A stretch of DNA of 64,000 nt, taken from positions 124,001 through 188,000 of the forward strand of contig NC_013855.1 in the NCBI RefSeq assembly GCF_000010725.1, in the 5' to 3' direction. Of this stretch, positions 18,523 through 29,561 are shown in pieces. Positions within the stretch are counted from its first letter, which is position 1, and every line of letters starts with the position of its first letter. The notes below the pieces were generated by a model. That model ran no database searches. It saw nothing but the letters and a program-made list of their open reading frames with translations, and was not told where the DNA came from. The position numbers and the translations under genes were made by a program. The stretch is from Azospirillum sp. B510. Lineage in GTDB: Bacteria; Pseudomonadota; Alphaproteobacteria; Azospirillales; Azospirillaceae.

Positions 18523-19562
18523 CACAGCGCCGCCAGATGGTCGGCGACCCTGACCGGCTCCGGCAGGATGCGGCGGGCGACCAGCCAGTCGGCCGCCTTC
18601 TGGAGGTCGCCGACGAAGGCGGTGTCGCTGACCGGATAAAGGCGGTACTGCCGCTTCAGTGCGATGTAGCCATCGCGGATCTCGTCGCGATAGCCGGCTT
18701 TGGCCTGGATGATGGTCTCCGCCTCCACCGTGTTGGCCGACGCCCAGGCCGCTTCGGCGGTGAAGGCCGCGTTCAGGGCGCGGATCAGGTCCGGGTTCTC
18801 CTGCGCGAAGCGGCGGCGGGTCAGGTAGCTGGTGAAATCGATCTGGAAATCGAGGTCGCGCTCCTCCTGGAAGATGTCGTGCGCCTTGTATTCCAGCCGG
18901 GCGATGTCGACGCCGGGGCTCCACATCGACCAGGCGTCCACCTTGCCCGATGCCAGCGCCGGGGCGGCGTCGGGAGGGTTGAGATAGACGAAATTGACCT
19001 TCGAGCGGTCGACGCCGTGCTTCTCCAGCGCCGCCACCAGCAGGAACTCGCCGAGGCCGGAGCGGTTGACCGCGACCGATTTGCCGACCAGATCGGTGAC
19101 CTTGTCGATGCCGGAGCCGTCCCTTGCGATGATCGCCGTGGTGCGCGGGGCGTAGTTCAGGAACAGGCTGAAGACCAGCGGCGAGCCGGCGATGATGGCG
19201 GCCAGCGCCGGGGTGGTGCTGCCGCCGAAGCTGAAATCGGCGGTGCCGCCGGTCACCGCCTGCAAGGTCGGCGCATGGTTGGGAAAGGGGCCGATCCAGT
19301 CCACCTTGATGCCGTCCTTCGCCAGGGTCTTCTCCAGCTCTCCCCGCTCCTTGGCGATGAAGGCCAGACCGGAGAAGCCCCAGGTCAGGCGGATGGTGTC
19401 GGTGTTGCGGCCGGCCGTGCTCGGGGTGGCAGCTCGGGCAGCCGGCAAAGTGCCGGCCAACGGATCGAAGCCCGCGGCGAGGCCGGCGGCCCCGGCGCCG
19501 ATCAGCGAGCGGGCGAGGAAGGCGCGGCGGGTGGTGGTGACTGGGCGGAACGGGTCGGTCAT
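18522..19562 (-). CDS. Sulfonate-type ABC transporter substrate-binding protein (Tat signal)
   Basis: Periplasmic binding protein of the SsuA/NMT1-like family, 346 residues. The start has a twin-arginine motif TRRAFLA followed by a hydrophobic stretch and cleavage near ARA. 'TADFSFGGSTTPALAAIIAG' and 'LASGKVDAWSMWSPGVDIA' are family patterns. I chose the ATG at 19562, which places the Tat motif near the N-terminus. The gene follows ssuB-like by 58 bases and is coupled to the sulfoxide reductase, so its ligand may be an alkyl or amino-acid sulfoxide. Confidence 0.86.
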   Translation of the reverse strand: MTDPFRPVTTTRRAFLARSLIGAGAAGLAAGFDPLAGTLPAARAATPSTAGRNTDTIRLTWGFSGLAFIAKERGELEKTLAKDGIKVDWIGPFPNHAPTLQAVTGGTADFSFGGSTTPALAAIIAGSPLVFSLFLNYAPRTTAIIARDGSGIDKVTDLVGKSVAVNRSGLGEFLLVAALEKHGVDRSKVNFVYLNPPDAAPALASGKVDAWSMWSPGVDIARLEYKAHDIFQEERDLDFQIDFTSYLTRRRFAQENPDLIRALNAAFTAEAAWASANTVEAETIIQAKAGYRDEIRDGYIALKRQYRLYPVSDTAFVGDLQKAADWLVARRILPEPVRVADHLAAL

Positions 19563-19620
19563 GGGAGAAGGCTCGTTCGGTCGGGAAATGGGTCGGACGG
19601 GTTTGAAAGCCAGAGGCCGG

Positions 19621-20346
19621 TCAGGCGGCGGCGGTTCCCTGCACGCCCAGTTCGGCCAGCAGCAGCGCGCGGAAGCGTAGGGGATCGGCGGCGGTCTCCG
19701 GCAGATGTTCGGCAGCGATGGCACCGTCCCGCATCACCAGGATGCGATCGGCCAGCCGGATCGCCTCATCCACGTCATGGGTCACCAGCAGGACGCCCGG
19801 CCGATGGTGGGTCACCAGCTCCTTGACCAGCCCGTGCATGCGGATGCGGGTTAGGGCATCCAGTGCCGCGAAGGGCTCGTCGAGCAGCAGCAGTTCCGGC
19901 TCCTGCACCAGCGCCCTCGCCAGCGCCACGCGCTGGGCCTGACCGCCGGACAGGGTGCGCGGCCAGTCGTCCAGCCGGTTGCCGAGCCCGACCTCGGCCA
20001 GCGCCGCCGCCGCGGCCTCGCGCGCGCCGTGCTCCGGCAGGCCGAGCGAGACGTTGCGCCACAGGCTGTCCCAGGGCAGCAGGCGCGGCTCCTGGAACAC
20101 CACCGCCGGCTTGCCGGGGGCTTCGATGCGGCCGCCCTGGATCGGGTCCAGCCCGGCCAGCGCCCGCAGCAGCGTGGTCTTGCCGCAGCCGCTCTCGCCC
20201 AGCAGGGCGACGAACTCGCCACGCTCGATGCGCAAATCCAGCGCGTCGATCACCACGCGGCGGCCATAGGCCCGGCGCAGGCCGGTGACGGTGACGGCAG
20301 GCTCGGCGTCCGGGACGTGTTGGGCGCTCCCCTGACGGTCGCTCAT
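19621..20346 (-). CDS. Sulfonate-type ABC transporter ATP-binding protein (SsuB-like)
   Basis: ATPase of 241 residues: Walker A GESGCGKTT, Q-loop VFQEPRLLPW, signature LSGGQAQR, Walker B LLLLDEP and H-loop THDVDEA. The QEPRLLPW form is typical of SsuB. The ATG at 20346 overlaps the permease stop (ATGA). It is the middle gene of the permease-ATPase-SBP-bisC operon. Confidence 0.9.
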   Translation of the reverse strand: MSDRQGSAQHVPDAEPAVTVTGLRRAYGRRVVIDALDLRIERGEFVALLGESGCGKTTLLRALAGLDPIQGGRIEAPGKPAVVFQEPRLLPWDSLWRNVSLGLPEHGAREAAAAALAEVGLGNRLDDWPRTLSGGQAQRVALARALVQEPELLLLDEPFAALDALTRIRMHGLVKELVTHHRPGVLLVTHDVDEAIRLADRILVMRDGAIAAEHLPETAADPLRFRALLLAELGVQGTAAA

Positions 20347-21218
20347 CGGGCGGCTCCGTAATTGGGATGCCAGGCCAGCAGGCGGCGCTCCAGCAGCCGG
20401 GCCAGGCTGTCGGCCAGCACGCCGATCAGGGCGTAGATGACGATGGTCAGCACGATCACATCGGTGCGCAGGAACTCGCGCGCGTCCATGGCGAGGAAGC
20501 CCAGCCCGGCCTGCGCGCCGATGGTCTCCGCCACCACCAACGCCAGCCATGCCGTCGCCAGCGCATAGCGGACGCCGGTGAGGATGGACGGCAGGGCGCC
20601 CGGCAGGACGATCCGGCGGATCAGCAGGGCGGTGGACAGGCCGCGCACCCGGCCCAACTCCAGCAGCTTGGGATCGACCTGCCGGATGCCGAGCGTGGTG
20701 TTGATGTAGACCGGGAAGGCGACGCCCAGCGAGACCAGGAAGATTTTCTGCCCCTCGCCGACGCCGAACCAGACGATCACCAGCGGCAGCAGCGCCAGGA
20801 AGGGGATGGCGCGGATCATCTGCACGCTGCGGTCGACCAGCGCCTCGGCCAGCCGGGAGAATCCGACCAGCGTGCCGAGCGCGAAGCCGATGCCGCCGCC
20901 GATGGCGAAGCCGGCCGCCGCCCGCAGCAGGCTGGTACCGAGGTCGCGCAGCAACGTGCCGTGCAGCGCCAGCTTCGACGCGGTCGCCACCACCTTGCTG
21001 GGCGCCGGCAGCACCTGCGGCTCGATCCAGCCGTTGCGGGCCAGCCCCTCCCACACCGCCAGCAGCAGAAGCGGTGCGATCCAGGACAGGGCGACATGGG
21101 CTCTCGTTCCGATGCGGTGCTGTCCGTCGGAAATCGGGCGGCGCACCCGTTTCGCGGCGGCCGGGGCTTCCGGCGTGGCGGCACGGCGGGCGCCGAAACT
21201 GCTGTCGAGGCTGCTCAT
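20343..21218 (-). CDS. Sulfonate-type ABC transporter permease (SsuC-like)
   Basis: Permease of 291 residues with a longer cytoplasmic N-terminus (about 45 residues) than SsuC of E. coli. 'GFSRLAEALVDRSVQMIRAI' followed by 'PFLALLPLVIVWFGVGE' is the SsuC/TauC hallmark. The ATG at 21218 has GGAG 9 bases upstream; an upstream in-frame ATG at 21299 has no site. First gene of the operon ending in bisC. The 224 bases upstream contain an AT-rich patch (21365-21420) that likely holds its promoter. Confidence 0.87.
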   Translation of the reverse strand: MSSLDSSFGARRAATPEAPAAAKRVRRPISDGQHRIGTRAHVALSWIAPLLLLAVWEGLARNGWIEPQVLPAPSKVVATASKLALHGTLLRDLGTSLLRAAAGFAIGGGIGFALGTLVGFSRLAEALVDRSVQMIRAIPFLALLPLVIVWFGVGEGQKIFLVSLGVAFPVYINTTLGIRQVDPKLLELGRVRGLSTALLIRRIVLPGALPSILTGVRYALATAWLALVVAETIGAQAGLGFLAMDAREFLRTDVIVLTIVIYALIGVLADSLARLLERRLLAWHPNYGAAR

Positions 21219-21442
21219 GCGGGATCTCCACGGCTGGGCAGGACGGCTTGTCGAGGAATGGGAGGTCGATGCGGCGGATGGCATGGTCGGCGATGGCATG
21301 GCCGGGCGGCTGGGAAGACGGCGCGCCGGACAGGCAAGGCAAGGAACCGACCCCAGCCTGATTTAATCTACTAATACAGTCAATAAATAAAATAAATAAC
21401 ACCATTTATATTTGTATATGGCCGTCGCCAAGGGCGTTAGCG

Positions 21443-22762
21443 TCACGCATAGCGCGACGCCGGCCGGTCCAGCCCGAGATGGTCGCGCAGCGTGGCCCCG
21501 CTGTACTCGCGCCGGAACAGGCCGCGCCGCTGCAATTCGGGCACCACCAGAGTCAGGAAGCCATCGACGCCGCCCGGCAGATAGGGCGGCATCAGGACGA
21601 AGCCGTCGGCCGCCTGTTCCGTGACCCACTGTTCCAAAATGTCGGCGACCGTTTTCGGCGATCCGGCGGCGACGGCGAAGGACAGGCTCTCGACATAGGC
21701 GGCACCGACCTCGGCAACGGTGGCGCCGCGCTCCAGCGCGTCGGCGATCACCCGCTGGAAACGCCCGCGGCTGCCGGTGATGACGTCGCGCAGATCGGGG
21801 AAGGGGCCGTCCAGCGGATGGCGCGACAGGTCGTAGTTCATGCTGCCGGACATGAAGGTCAGGCCGGCGACCGGATCGATCAGGTCGCGCAGCTCGGCGC
21901 GGATGTCCTCGGCCTCGGCATCGCCGCGTCCGACGATGGGCATGAGGCCTGGCAGAACCTTGACGCTGCCGGGCGGGCGCCCGTTGGCGGCGACCTGGGC
22001 CTTGAAGGCGGCATAGGCCCGCTTGGCGCTGTTGAGATCGGGCTGCACCGTGAAGACAAGATCGGCCTGACGGGTGGCGATGTCCTGGAAGGTGCCGGAC
22101 ACGCCGGCCTGGATGACGACAGGATGGCCCTGCGGCGGCCGTTCGACGTTCAGCGGGCCGCGGACGCGGAAATGGCGGCCCTCATGGTCGATGTAATGGA
22201 CGCGGCGGTCGTCGGCGAAGCGGCCGGAATCCTTGTCCGGCTGGATCGCGTCCTCTTCCCAGCTGTCCCACAGCTTGCGCACCACGTCGATGAACTCGTC
22301 GGCGCGCTCATAGCGGCTGGCGTGGTCGAGGTGGGCGGCGCGTCCGAAATTGCGGGCTTCGCTGTCGCTGACCGACGTCACGGCGTTCCAGGCCGCCCGT
22401 CCGCCGCTGAGATGGTCGATGGTCGCGACCATGCGGGCGACATGATAGGGCTCCGAATAGCTGGTCGACACCGTGGCGCCCAGCCCGATCCGGGCGGTGG
22501 CGCCGGCCAGCGCTGCGATCAGCGTCAGCGGTTCGGGCCGCGCGTTGGGCCGGCGGGCGACGGTGGCCGCCACCCCGCCGCCATAGAGATCGTCGAGACC
22601 GAGCTTGTCGGCGACGAACAGCATGTCGAGCTTGGCGGCTTCGGCCTTCAGCGCCAGCTCGCGGTAGAAGCCGAAGTCGAACGGGCGCGCGGCGCCGGCG
22701 TCGGGGTGACGCCAGCCGCCGGCGTGCATCCCGGCCTCGGTGCAGAACAGAGCCAGATGCAT
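21443..22762 (-). CDS. LLM-class FMN-dependent monooxygenase (NtaA/SnaA/DszA/SoxA family)
   Basis: Reduced-flavin monooxygenase of 439 residues, matching NtaA/DszA length (about 440-450). Typical segments are 'FYRELALKAEAAKLDMLFVA' near the start, 'LSGGRAAWNAVTS' and 'VIQAGVSGTFQDIATRQAD'. Relatives cleave C-S or C-N bonds of aminopolycarboxylates, dibenzothiophene sulfone and alkyl sulfones. It is the last gene of an operon with a flavoprotein, ferredoxin and sulfonate-type binding protein, which suggests oxidative desulfurisation. No separate flavin reductase gene is seen nearby. Confidence 0.88.
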   Translation of the reverse strand: MHLALFCTEAGMHAGGWRHPDAGAARPFDFGFYRELALKAEAAKLDMLFVADKLGLDDLYGGGVAATVARRPNARPEPLTLIAALAGATARIGLGATVSTSYSEPYHVARMVATIDHLSGGRAAWNAVTSVSDSEARNFGRAAHLDHASRYERADEFIDVVRKLWDSWEEDAIQPDKDSGRFADDRRVHYIDHEGRHFRVRGPLNVERPPQGHPVVIQAGVSGTFQDIATRQADLVFTVQPDLNSAKRAYAAFKAQVAANGRPPGSVKVLPGLMPIVGRGDAEAEDIRAELRDLIDPVAGLTFMSGSMNYDLSRHPLDGPFPDLRDVITGSRGRFQRVIADALERGATVAEVGAAYVESLSFAVAAGSPKTVADILEQWVTEQAADGFVLMPPYLPGGVDGFLTLVVPELQRRGLFRREYSGATLRDHLGLDRPASRYA

Positions 22763-22815
22763 CGTGGTCTCAATCGGTTTGAAAAGGGTCTGAAAGGGAA
22801 GGGCGGCCGCGGGGG

Positions 22816-23856
22816 TCAGCCGGCACGGGCCGATTGCGCCAGCAGGCCGGCGTCGAGGGCGAAGCTGCGGTCGGCATGGGCCGCCGCGGAGAAGGGCTTC
22901 TGGATCACGCCGATGCCGGTGTAGAAATCGGCGGTGGTCTGCAGGTCGGCGACGATGCCGTCATCCACCGCGACCGGGCGAAACCGCTCCAGGGTGTAGG
23001 CGGCGACGGCGATCTCCGGCGTCACCTTCACCAGATCGCCCCAGATGCGGGCATACTGCTCGACATTGCCGAGCGCCCAGATCCGGGCGGCGGCGACGCG
23101 GGCGACATAGTCCTGCAACAGCGCGCGCTTCTGCGCGATGGCGACATCGGTGGCGCTGATGAAGGCGTTGTTGTTCAGCAGGCCGCGGCCATCGACCAGA
23201 ACCCTGCCGGTGCCGGCCACCACCTCCTGCGCGACATAGAGCGTCCAGATCGCCCAGGCGTCCACCGTGCCGCTGGAAAAGGCCGATTTCGCTTCGGTCG
23301 GTTGCAGGAAGGCGAGCGTGACGTCACTCACCGACAGGCCGTTCGCCTTCAGCGCGGCGACCACCAGATAATGGCCGATTGAGCCGCGCACCGCGGTGAT
23401 CGTCCGCCCCTTCAAGTCGGCCACCGTTCGGATGGGCGAATCCTTGCGCACCAGAAGGCCGATGCAGCCGGGATCGGAGCGGGCGGCGGAGATGATCTTG
23501 GCCGGCAGCCCGTTGGACAGGGCGAAGGCATGGGCGGCGTCGCCGGCAAATCCGGCATCGATGGCGCCGGCATTCAGCGCCTCCAACACCGGCGCCGCGG
23601 CCGGGAAATCGGCGAACTCCAGCGTGTAGGGGATGTCCTTCAACTGGCCGGACGCCTCCAGCAGCGAGCGGATGGTGGACCGCTGGTCGCCGACCTTGAG
23701 GCTGGTGCCGGCGGCGTTGGTGGCAGTGGTGGCGAAGGCCGGGCGGGACAGCAGCGGGGCTGCCAGGGCGGGAGCCAGCAGTCCCGCGGCGGCGGCTTTG
23801 CCGGCTCCGCTCAGCAGGCGGCGGCGCGAGAGGGTGGGCTGACGGTGCTCGGTCAT
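22816..23856 (-). CDS. Sulfonate-type ABC transporter substrate-binding protein (Tat-like signal, no own permease)
   Basis: Binding protein of 346 residues with a twin-arginine-like start SRRRLLSGAGKAAAAGLL. Family segments include 'AGAIDAGFAGDAAHAFAL' and 'FSSGTVDAWAIWTLYVAQEV'. ATG at 23856. It lies between a ferredoxin (29 bases upstream) and the FMN monooxygenase (53 bases downstream). The operon has no permease or ATPase of its own. It may use the neighbouring ssuC-ssuB pair at 19621-21218. Confidence 0.85.
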   Translation of the reverse strand: MTEHRQPTLSRRRLLSGAGKAAAAGLLAPALAAPLLSRPAFATTATNAAGTSLKVGDQRSTIRSLLEASGQLKDIPYTLEFADFPAAAPVLEALNAGAIDAGFAGDAAHAFALSNGLPAKIISAARSDPGCIGLLVRKDSPIRTVADLKGRTITAVRGSIGHYLVVAALKANGLSVSDVTLAFLQPTEAKSAFSSGTVDAWAIWTLYVAQEVVAGTGRVLVDGRGLLNNNAFISATDVAIAQKRALLQDYVARVAAARIWALGNVEQYARIWGDLVKVTPEIAVAAYTLERFRPVAVDDGIVADLQTTADFYTGIGVIQKPFSAAAHADRSFALDAGLLAQSARAG

Positions 23857-23885
23857 CTTTGGAAATCCAGTTCGGGGAAGTGGAG

Positions 23886-24233
23886 TCAGGACAGGGCCCG
23901 TGCACGGGCGAAAATCTGGTCCATCCGCCAATGTTCGTTGGCATAGCGCGGGTCGCCGGCCCATTCGTCCCAGCCTGAGTCGCGGCGGTAGCTGCCGCGC
24001 TGGCCGGAGCGTTCGACCTCTTCGGCGCTGACCGTGGCCGGCGTCTCGCAGTCGGGATCGACATAGAGCGCGTCGGGCTGGCAGTAGAGTTCGCACAGGA
24101 AGCAGGTCTGGCAGTCCTGCTGCCGGGCGATCACCGGCGGTCCGCCGCGAACGGCGTCGAAGACGTTGGTCGGGCAGACGCGGACGCAGACCTGGCATCC
24201 GGTGCAGCGGTCGGCGATGACGAGGCTGATCAT
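23886..24233 (-). CDS. 2x[4Fe-4S] ferredoxin, AprB-like small subunit
   Basis: Iron-sulfur protein of 115 residues. Two cluster motifs are visible: CTGCQVCVRVCP and CQTCFLCELYC. The C-terminal tail is Trp- and Arg-rich (GWDEWAGDPRYANEHW). The ATG at 24233 overlaps the flavoprotein stop (ATGA). The pairing of a fumarate-reductase-type flavoprotein with a small two-cluster ferredoxin resembles AprA/AprB of APS reductase, but substrate identity cannot be assumed. Confidence 0.85.
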   Translation of the reverse strand: MISLVIADRCTGCQVCVRVCPTNVFDAVRGGPPVIARQQDCQTCFLCELYCQPDALYVDPDCETPATVSAEEVERSGQRGSYRRDSGWDEWAGDPRYANEHWRMDQIFARARALS

Positions 24234-25879
24234 GCGGCACCTGCCTGGGGTATGGCGGGATTGTCGAGAGGCTGGGGGGCCGGGCCCTCGAAGCGGGACC
24301 ACAGCCGGTCCAGCCCGCCGACGGTCAGGCGCCGGGCCAGAGCCGGGTGGCTGGCCGGGGCATCGACGCGCAGATGCATGCCGCGGCTTTCCGGCCGGAT
24401 GAGCGCGGCGCGGGTACACCAGCGGGCGACGGCGGTCAACGCGGCGCTCTCGCGCGCCTGCACCGTCTCTCCGGCCGTGGCTGTCCCTTCGCCGTCCAGA
24501 TGGTCGCGCAGGTCGCTCCACACCCCGTCCAGCCGCGACAGCGAGCGGGACAGCGCCGGGCCGCGGCGGAAGATGGTCTTGTCATAGGGCAGCATCTCGG
24601 CCTGGACAGCGGCGGTGACGGCGCGCGGATCGACCGCCGCGGCGTGGCGCGCTGGGCGCAGTCCTGCCTGTCCCAGCGGACTGGCGGGGGTGTCGGTGCG
24701 CCGGCCATGGCGGATCGCGCGCGCCGCGGCGGCACGTCCGGCGATCACGCCCGACGACAGCGCCCAGGCGGCCAGGATGGCGCCGCCGCCCGACACCGCC
24801 CCCGCCACCGGCTCGCGCGTTGCGGCATCGCCGACGACGAACAGCCCTTCCGTGGCGGTGCCGCACTCCTCGTCCGCCAACCGGATGCCGCCGGACCCGC
24901 GGATGGTGCCCTCCGGCCGCAGCAGCACGGGAAAGCGTTGGGTGAAAGGATCCGCACCGCCGCGGTCAAAGGGCAGCATCATGTTGGGCTGCACCCGTCG
25001 CAGCCGTTCGCGGATATCGTCCGGCATGCGGTGCAGGCTGCACAGCACCGGCCCCTCCAGCATGGCGCGGGCCAGTGTCCGGGTGGTGTCGCCGGGCGGC
25101 ACGCAGATCTCGCGTCCCTCCCCGTCGTAATAGGTGGCGAAGGCGAAGGACATCGACCGGGTCATGGTCGAATTGGCCGGCGCCACCGTGTGGTAAGTGG
25201 AAAACTCCATGCCGGAGAAGTCCAAACCGGCCTCCGCCGCCATCAGATGGCCGTCGCCGGTGTTGGTGTGGCTACCGAGAAGCCGCGACTTGAAGGCGCA
25301 ACCTCCGGTCGCCAGGATCACCGCCCCGGCACGCACGGTCCAGGCCTCGCCCCGCTGACGGCGCAAGCCCCGCGCGCCGACGATGCTGCCGCCAGCGTCG
25401 GCCAGCAGTTCCAGCGCCGGACTCTGGTCGAGGATGCGGACGCCGAGTCTGTGGATCTTGCGGCGCATCGCCCGCAGATATTCCGGCCCGCGCAGGCCGC
25501 GGTACTGCACCGTTCCGGTCTCGTCGGTGGAGAAGTCGTAGACATCGGCGATGGTCGGCAGGGTGGTCCAGGTGATGTCGAGGATCCGCTCCATCCAGGC
25601 CGGGTCGGCGATGCCGCCGGCAATCGCCATGCGCTGGCGGATCGCCTCGGCCCGCGCGTCCGCATCGGGGGGCACCCACCAGTGGCCGGGACCCGAAGTG
25701 GCGGCGACACCGCTCGCGCCGCAATAGCCCTTGTCGGCCAGCACCACCCTGGCCCCGGCCTGTGCCGCCGCCAGCGCCGCCCAGGTTCCCGACAGGCCGC
25801 CGCCAATCACCAGCACATCGGCGGCGATGGGTGGCAACTCTACGGTCGGTGGTGTGGTCGATCCCTGACTGTTCGGCAT
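24230..25879 (-). CDS. FAD-dependent oxidoreductase, fumarate reductase/AprA-type flavoprotein
   Basis: Flavoprotein of 549 residues. FAD-binding segments: VLVIGGGLSGTWAALAAAQ at about residues 22-40, DKGYCGASG, 'GAVILATGGCAFKS' and the C-terminal 'GLFVVGDAATREPVAGAVSG'. It belongs to the succinate dehydrogenase/fumarate reductase/AprA superfamily. It is coupled to a two-cluster ferredoxin, so an electron-transferring reductase or dehydrogenase is likely. First gene of the operon with SBP and FMN monooxygenase, divergent from groES. A fragment of a paralogue is at 6978-7076. Confidence 0.85.
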   Translation of the reverse strand: MPNSQGSTTPPTVELPPIAADVLVIGGGLSGTWAALAAAQAGARVVLADKGYCGASGVAATSGPGHWWVPPDADARAEAIRQRMAIAGGIADPAWMERILDITWTTLPTIADVYDFSTDETGTVQYRGLRGPEYLRAMRRKIHRLGVRILDQSPALELLADAGGSIVGARGLRRQRGEAWTVRAGAVILATGGCAFKSRLLGSHTNTGDGHLMAAEAGLDFSGMEFSTYHTVAPANSTMTRSMSFAFATYYDGEGREICVPPGDTTRTLARAMLEGPVLCSLHRMPDDIRERLRRVQPNMMLPFDRGGADPFTQRFPVLLRPEGTIRGSGGIRLADEECGTATEGLFVVGDAATREPVAGAVSGGGAILAAWALSSGVIAGRAAAARAIRHGRRTDTPASPLGQAGLRPARHAAAVDPRAVTAAVQAEMLPYDKTIFRRGPALSRSLSRLDGVWSDLRDHLDGEGTATAGETVQARESAALTAVARWCTRAALIRPESRGMHLRVDAPASHPALARRLTVGGLDRLWSRFEGPAPQPLDNPAIPQAGAA

Positions 25880-26146
25880 TTCTGTGAAACTCCGTCAGTT
25901 CGATTCATCTATATGTAGTTTTACAATATCGCAACGCTGCCACGTCAATTTTGGAATGCTCATGATTCTGTTGAGTTTTTCCAATGAGTTCGCCAGAGCA
26001 TCTTCCAGTGAATCAAAAATAACAATTTGAATATGTTCATTTAAAAACAAACACTATCTTTACAGTAGGTATAAAGGGTGATTAAGCTCTTCCCCTATGG
26101 TGAATGCGCAGCACCGCACACGCCCCCCAACGAGGAGAGATCAGGA
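25880..26146. promoter_or_regulatory. Divergent AT-rich promoter region between flavoprotein operon and groES
   Basis: 267 bases, markedly AT-rich between 25900 and 26085. I looked for the CIRCE element (TTAGCACTC with its inverted partner) and do not see it. No sigma-32-like promoter can be assigned confidently. Confidence 0.4.
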
Positions 26147-26440
26147 ATGCCGTTCCGTCCCTTGCACGACCGCGTCGTCGTCCGCCGTGTGGCGCAGGAG
26201 GAAAAGTCGAAGGGCGGGATCATCATCCCGGACACCGCCAAGGAGAAGCCGCAGGAGGCCGAGGTGATCGCCGTCGGTCCCGGCGTGCGCGACGACCAGG
26301 GCCGCATCCACCCGCTCGACGTGAAGGTCGGCGACCGTGTCGTCTTCGGCAAATGGTCCGGCACCGAGATCAAGGTGCAGGGCGAGGATCTGCTGGTCAT
26401 CAAGGAAACCGACATCGTCGGCGTGATCGAACCCGCCTGA
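26147..26440 (+). CDS. groES: Co-chaperonin GroES
   Basis: GroES of 97 residues, complete: '[14 protein letters not shown]' start, mobile loop [16 protein letters not shown] and the C-terminal '[13 protein letters not shown]'. ATG at 26147 has GAGGAGAG about 9 bases upstream. It precedes groEL by 63 bases. It caps the GroEL folding chamber. It is in an accessory metabolic island rather than a housekeeping context, which suggests an additional copy. Confidence 0.95.
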   Translation: MPFRPLHDRVVVRRVAQEEKSKGGIIIPDTAKEKPQEAEVIAVGPGVRDDQGRIHPLDVKVGDRVVFGKWSGTEIKVQGEDLLVIKETDIVGVIEPA

Positions 26441-28135
<1,695 letters not shown>

Positions 28136-28222
28136 TCGCGACCGTCCGGGTGCCGGCGGGCGCTGCGACCAATGTCCTTCCGGCGCAGCACCCCGTCGGT
28201 ATCCCGTCCTCCCGTGCCTGAA

Positions 28223-28274
28223 GCCGCCGCCCGTCAGCGGGTCCACGCCCCGATGGCGGGTGGCGGCCTTTTTT
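28223..28274 (+). terminator. Rho-independent terminator after groEL
   Basis: GCCGCCGCCCG (28223-28233) pairs with CGGGTGGCGGC (28257-28267) as an 11-bp stem with one G-U pair, followed directly by CTTTTTT. It ends 36 bases before the next start codon, so the liv-type operon needs read-through or a promoter overlapping this hairpin. Confidence 0.7.
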
Positions 28275-28310
28275 CGAATTCGGGCTCCGAGCCCAATTGG
28301 AGACGACGCC

Positions 28311-29498
28311 ATGTCCCAGCCTCAGCTTTCGCGACGTTCCGTGCTGATCCACACCCTGGCCGGGACCATGGCGCTCGCCTGCATCGCGGTGTCCGCCGGG
28401 CCGGCGACTGCGGCGGAGGCTGTCGGCGAGCCGCTGTGGTTCGGGGTCAGCGGGCCGCTGACCGGTCCCAGCGCGCAGTATGGCGCGCAGTGGAAGAAGG
28501 GCTTCGACCTCGCGCTCGACCAGATCAATGCCGCCGGCGGGGTAAAGGGCCATCCCCTGCGCTATGTGTTCGAGGACAGCCAGAACGATCCGCGCCAGTC
28601 CATCGCCATCGCCCAGAAATTCGTCGCCGATCCCAGGATCCTGATCGAGCTGGGTGACTTCTCAAGTCCGGCGTCGATGGCGGCCTCGCCGATCTACCAG
28701 CGGGCCGGGCTGGTGCAGTTCGGCTTCACCAACTCGCATCCAGATTTCACCAAGGGCGGCGATTTCATTTGGAGCAACTCGATCAGCCAGGCGGAGGAGC
28801 AGCCGAACGTCGCCGATTTCGCGGTCACCTCGCTGAAGCTGAAGCGGCTGGCGGTGCTGCATCTCAACACCGACTGGGGCCGCACCAGCAAGGACATCTT
28901 CGTCAAGGCGGCGAAGGAGCGCGGGGCGGAGGTCGTCGCCACCGAAGGATATCTGCCCGACGAGAAGGACTTCCGCTCCACCCTGGTGCGGGTGCGCGAG
29001 GCCAATCCCGACGGCATCATCCTGATCTCCTACTATGCCGACGGGGCGGCCATCGCCCGGCAACTGAAGCCGGTCGGCCTCAACCAGCCGGTGGTCGCGG
29101 TGGGATCGGTCTACTCCCCGAAATTTCTCGAACTGGGTGGCGAGGCGGTCAACGGCGTTTACACCCGCGCCAACTTCTTTCCAGCGGAACCACGTCCGGA
29201 GGTGCAGGGCTTCGTCGCCGCCTACCGGGCGAAGTACCAGGAGGAGCCGGACGCTTTTTCCGCTTACGCCTATGACGCGGTGCTGGTGGCGCAGCGGGTG
29301 ATCGAGGCCGGCGGTGCCGACCGCACCGCGATCCGCGACGCCTTCCCCCGCGTGACGGACATCCCCAGCGTCATCTTCGGCAAGGCGACCTTCGATCCGG
29401 AGACCCGCCGGGCGTCGGGCGTGCGCAACGTCAAGCTGGTGGTCAAGGACGGCGCTTTCGCCCTGTGGGACGGCAGCATCCCCGCCGCCACCAACTGA
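28311..29498 (+). CDS. Branched-chain amino acid-type ABC transporter substrate-binding protein (copy 1)
   Basis: Periplasmic binding protein (Peripla_BP_6/LivK-like) of 395 residues. The Tat-like signal contains SRRSVLI, with cleavage near ATA-AEA. The mature start is '[17 protein letters not shown]'. ATG at 28311 with GGAG 10 bases upstream. A closely similar paralogue follows after 63 bases; both share long stretches such as [11 protein letters not shown] and 'DWGRTSKD'. Only one permease/ATPase set follows, so the two proteins probably widen ligand range. Confidence 0.88.
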   Translation: MSQPQLSRRSVLIHTLAGTMALACIAVSAGPATAAEAVGEPLWFGVSGPLTGPSAQYGAQWKKGFDLALDQINAAGGVKGHPLRYVFEDSQNDPRQSIAIAQKFVADPRILIELGDFSSPASMAASPIYQRAGLVQFGFTNSHPDFTKGGDFIWSNSISQAEEQPNVADFAVTSLKLKRLAVLHLNTDWGRTSKDIFVKAAKERGAEVVATEGYLPDEKDFRSTLVRVREANPDGIILISYYADGAAIARQLKPVGLNQPVVAVGSVYSPKFLELGGEAVNGVYTRANFFPAEPRPEVQGFVAAYRAKYQEEPDAFSAYAYDAVLVAQRVIEAGGADRTAIRDAFPRVTDIPSVIFGKATFDPETRRASGVRNVKLVVKDGAFALWDGSIPAATN

Positions 29499-29561
29499 TC
29501 CGGATTTCAGCACTTGTCCGAACGTCAAAGTTTGAAAGCCAGTCTCTTGAAAGCCAGCCCG

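Noticed and set aside
25880..26146. CIRCE element for groES
   Set aside because: Neither TTAGCACTC nor its inverted partner is present.
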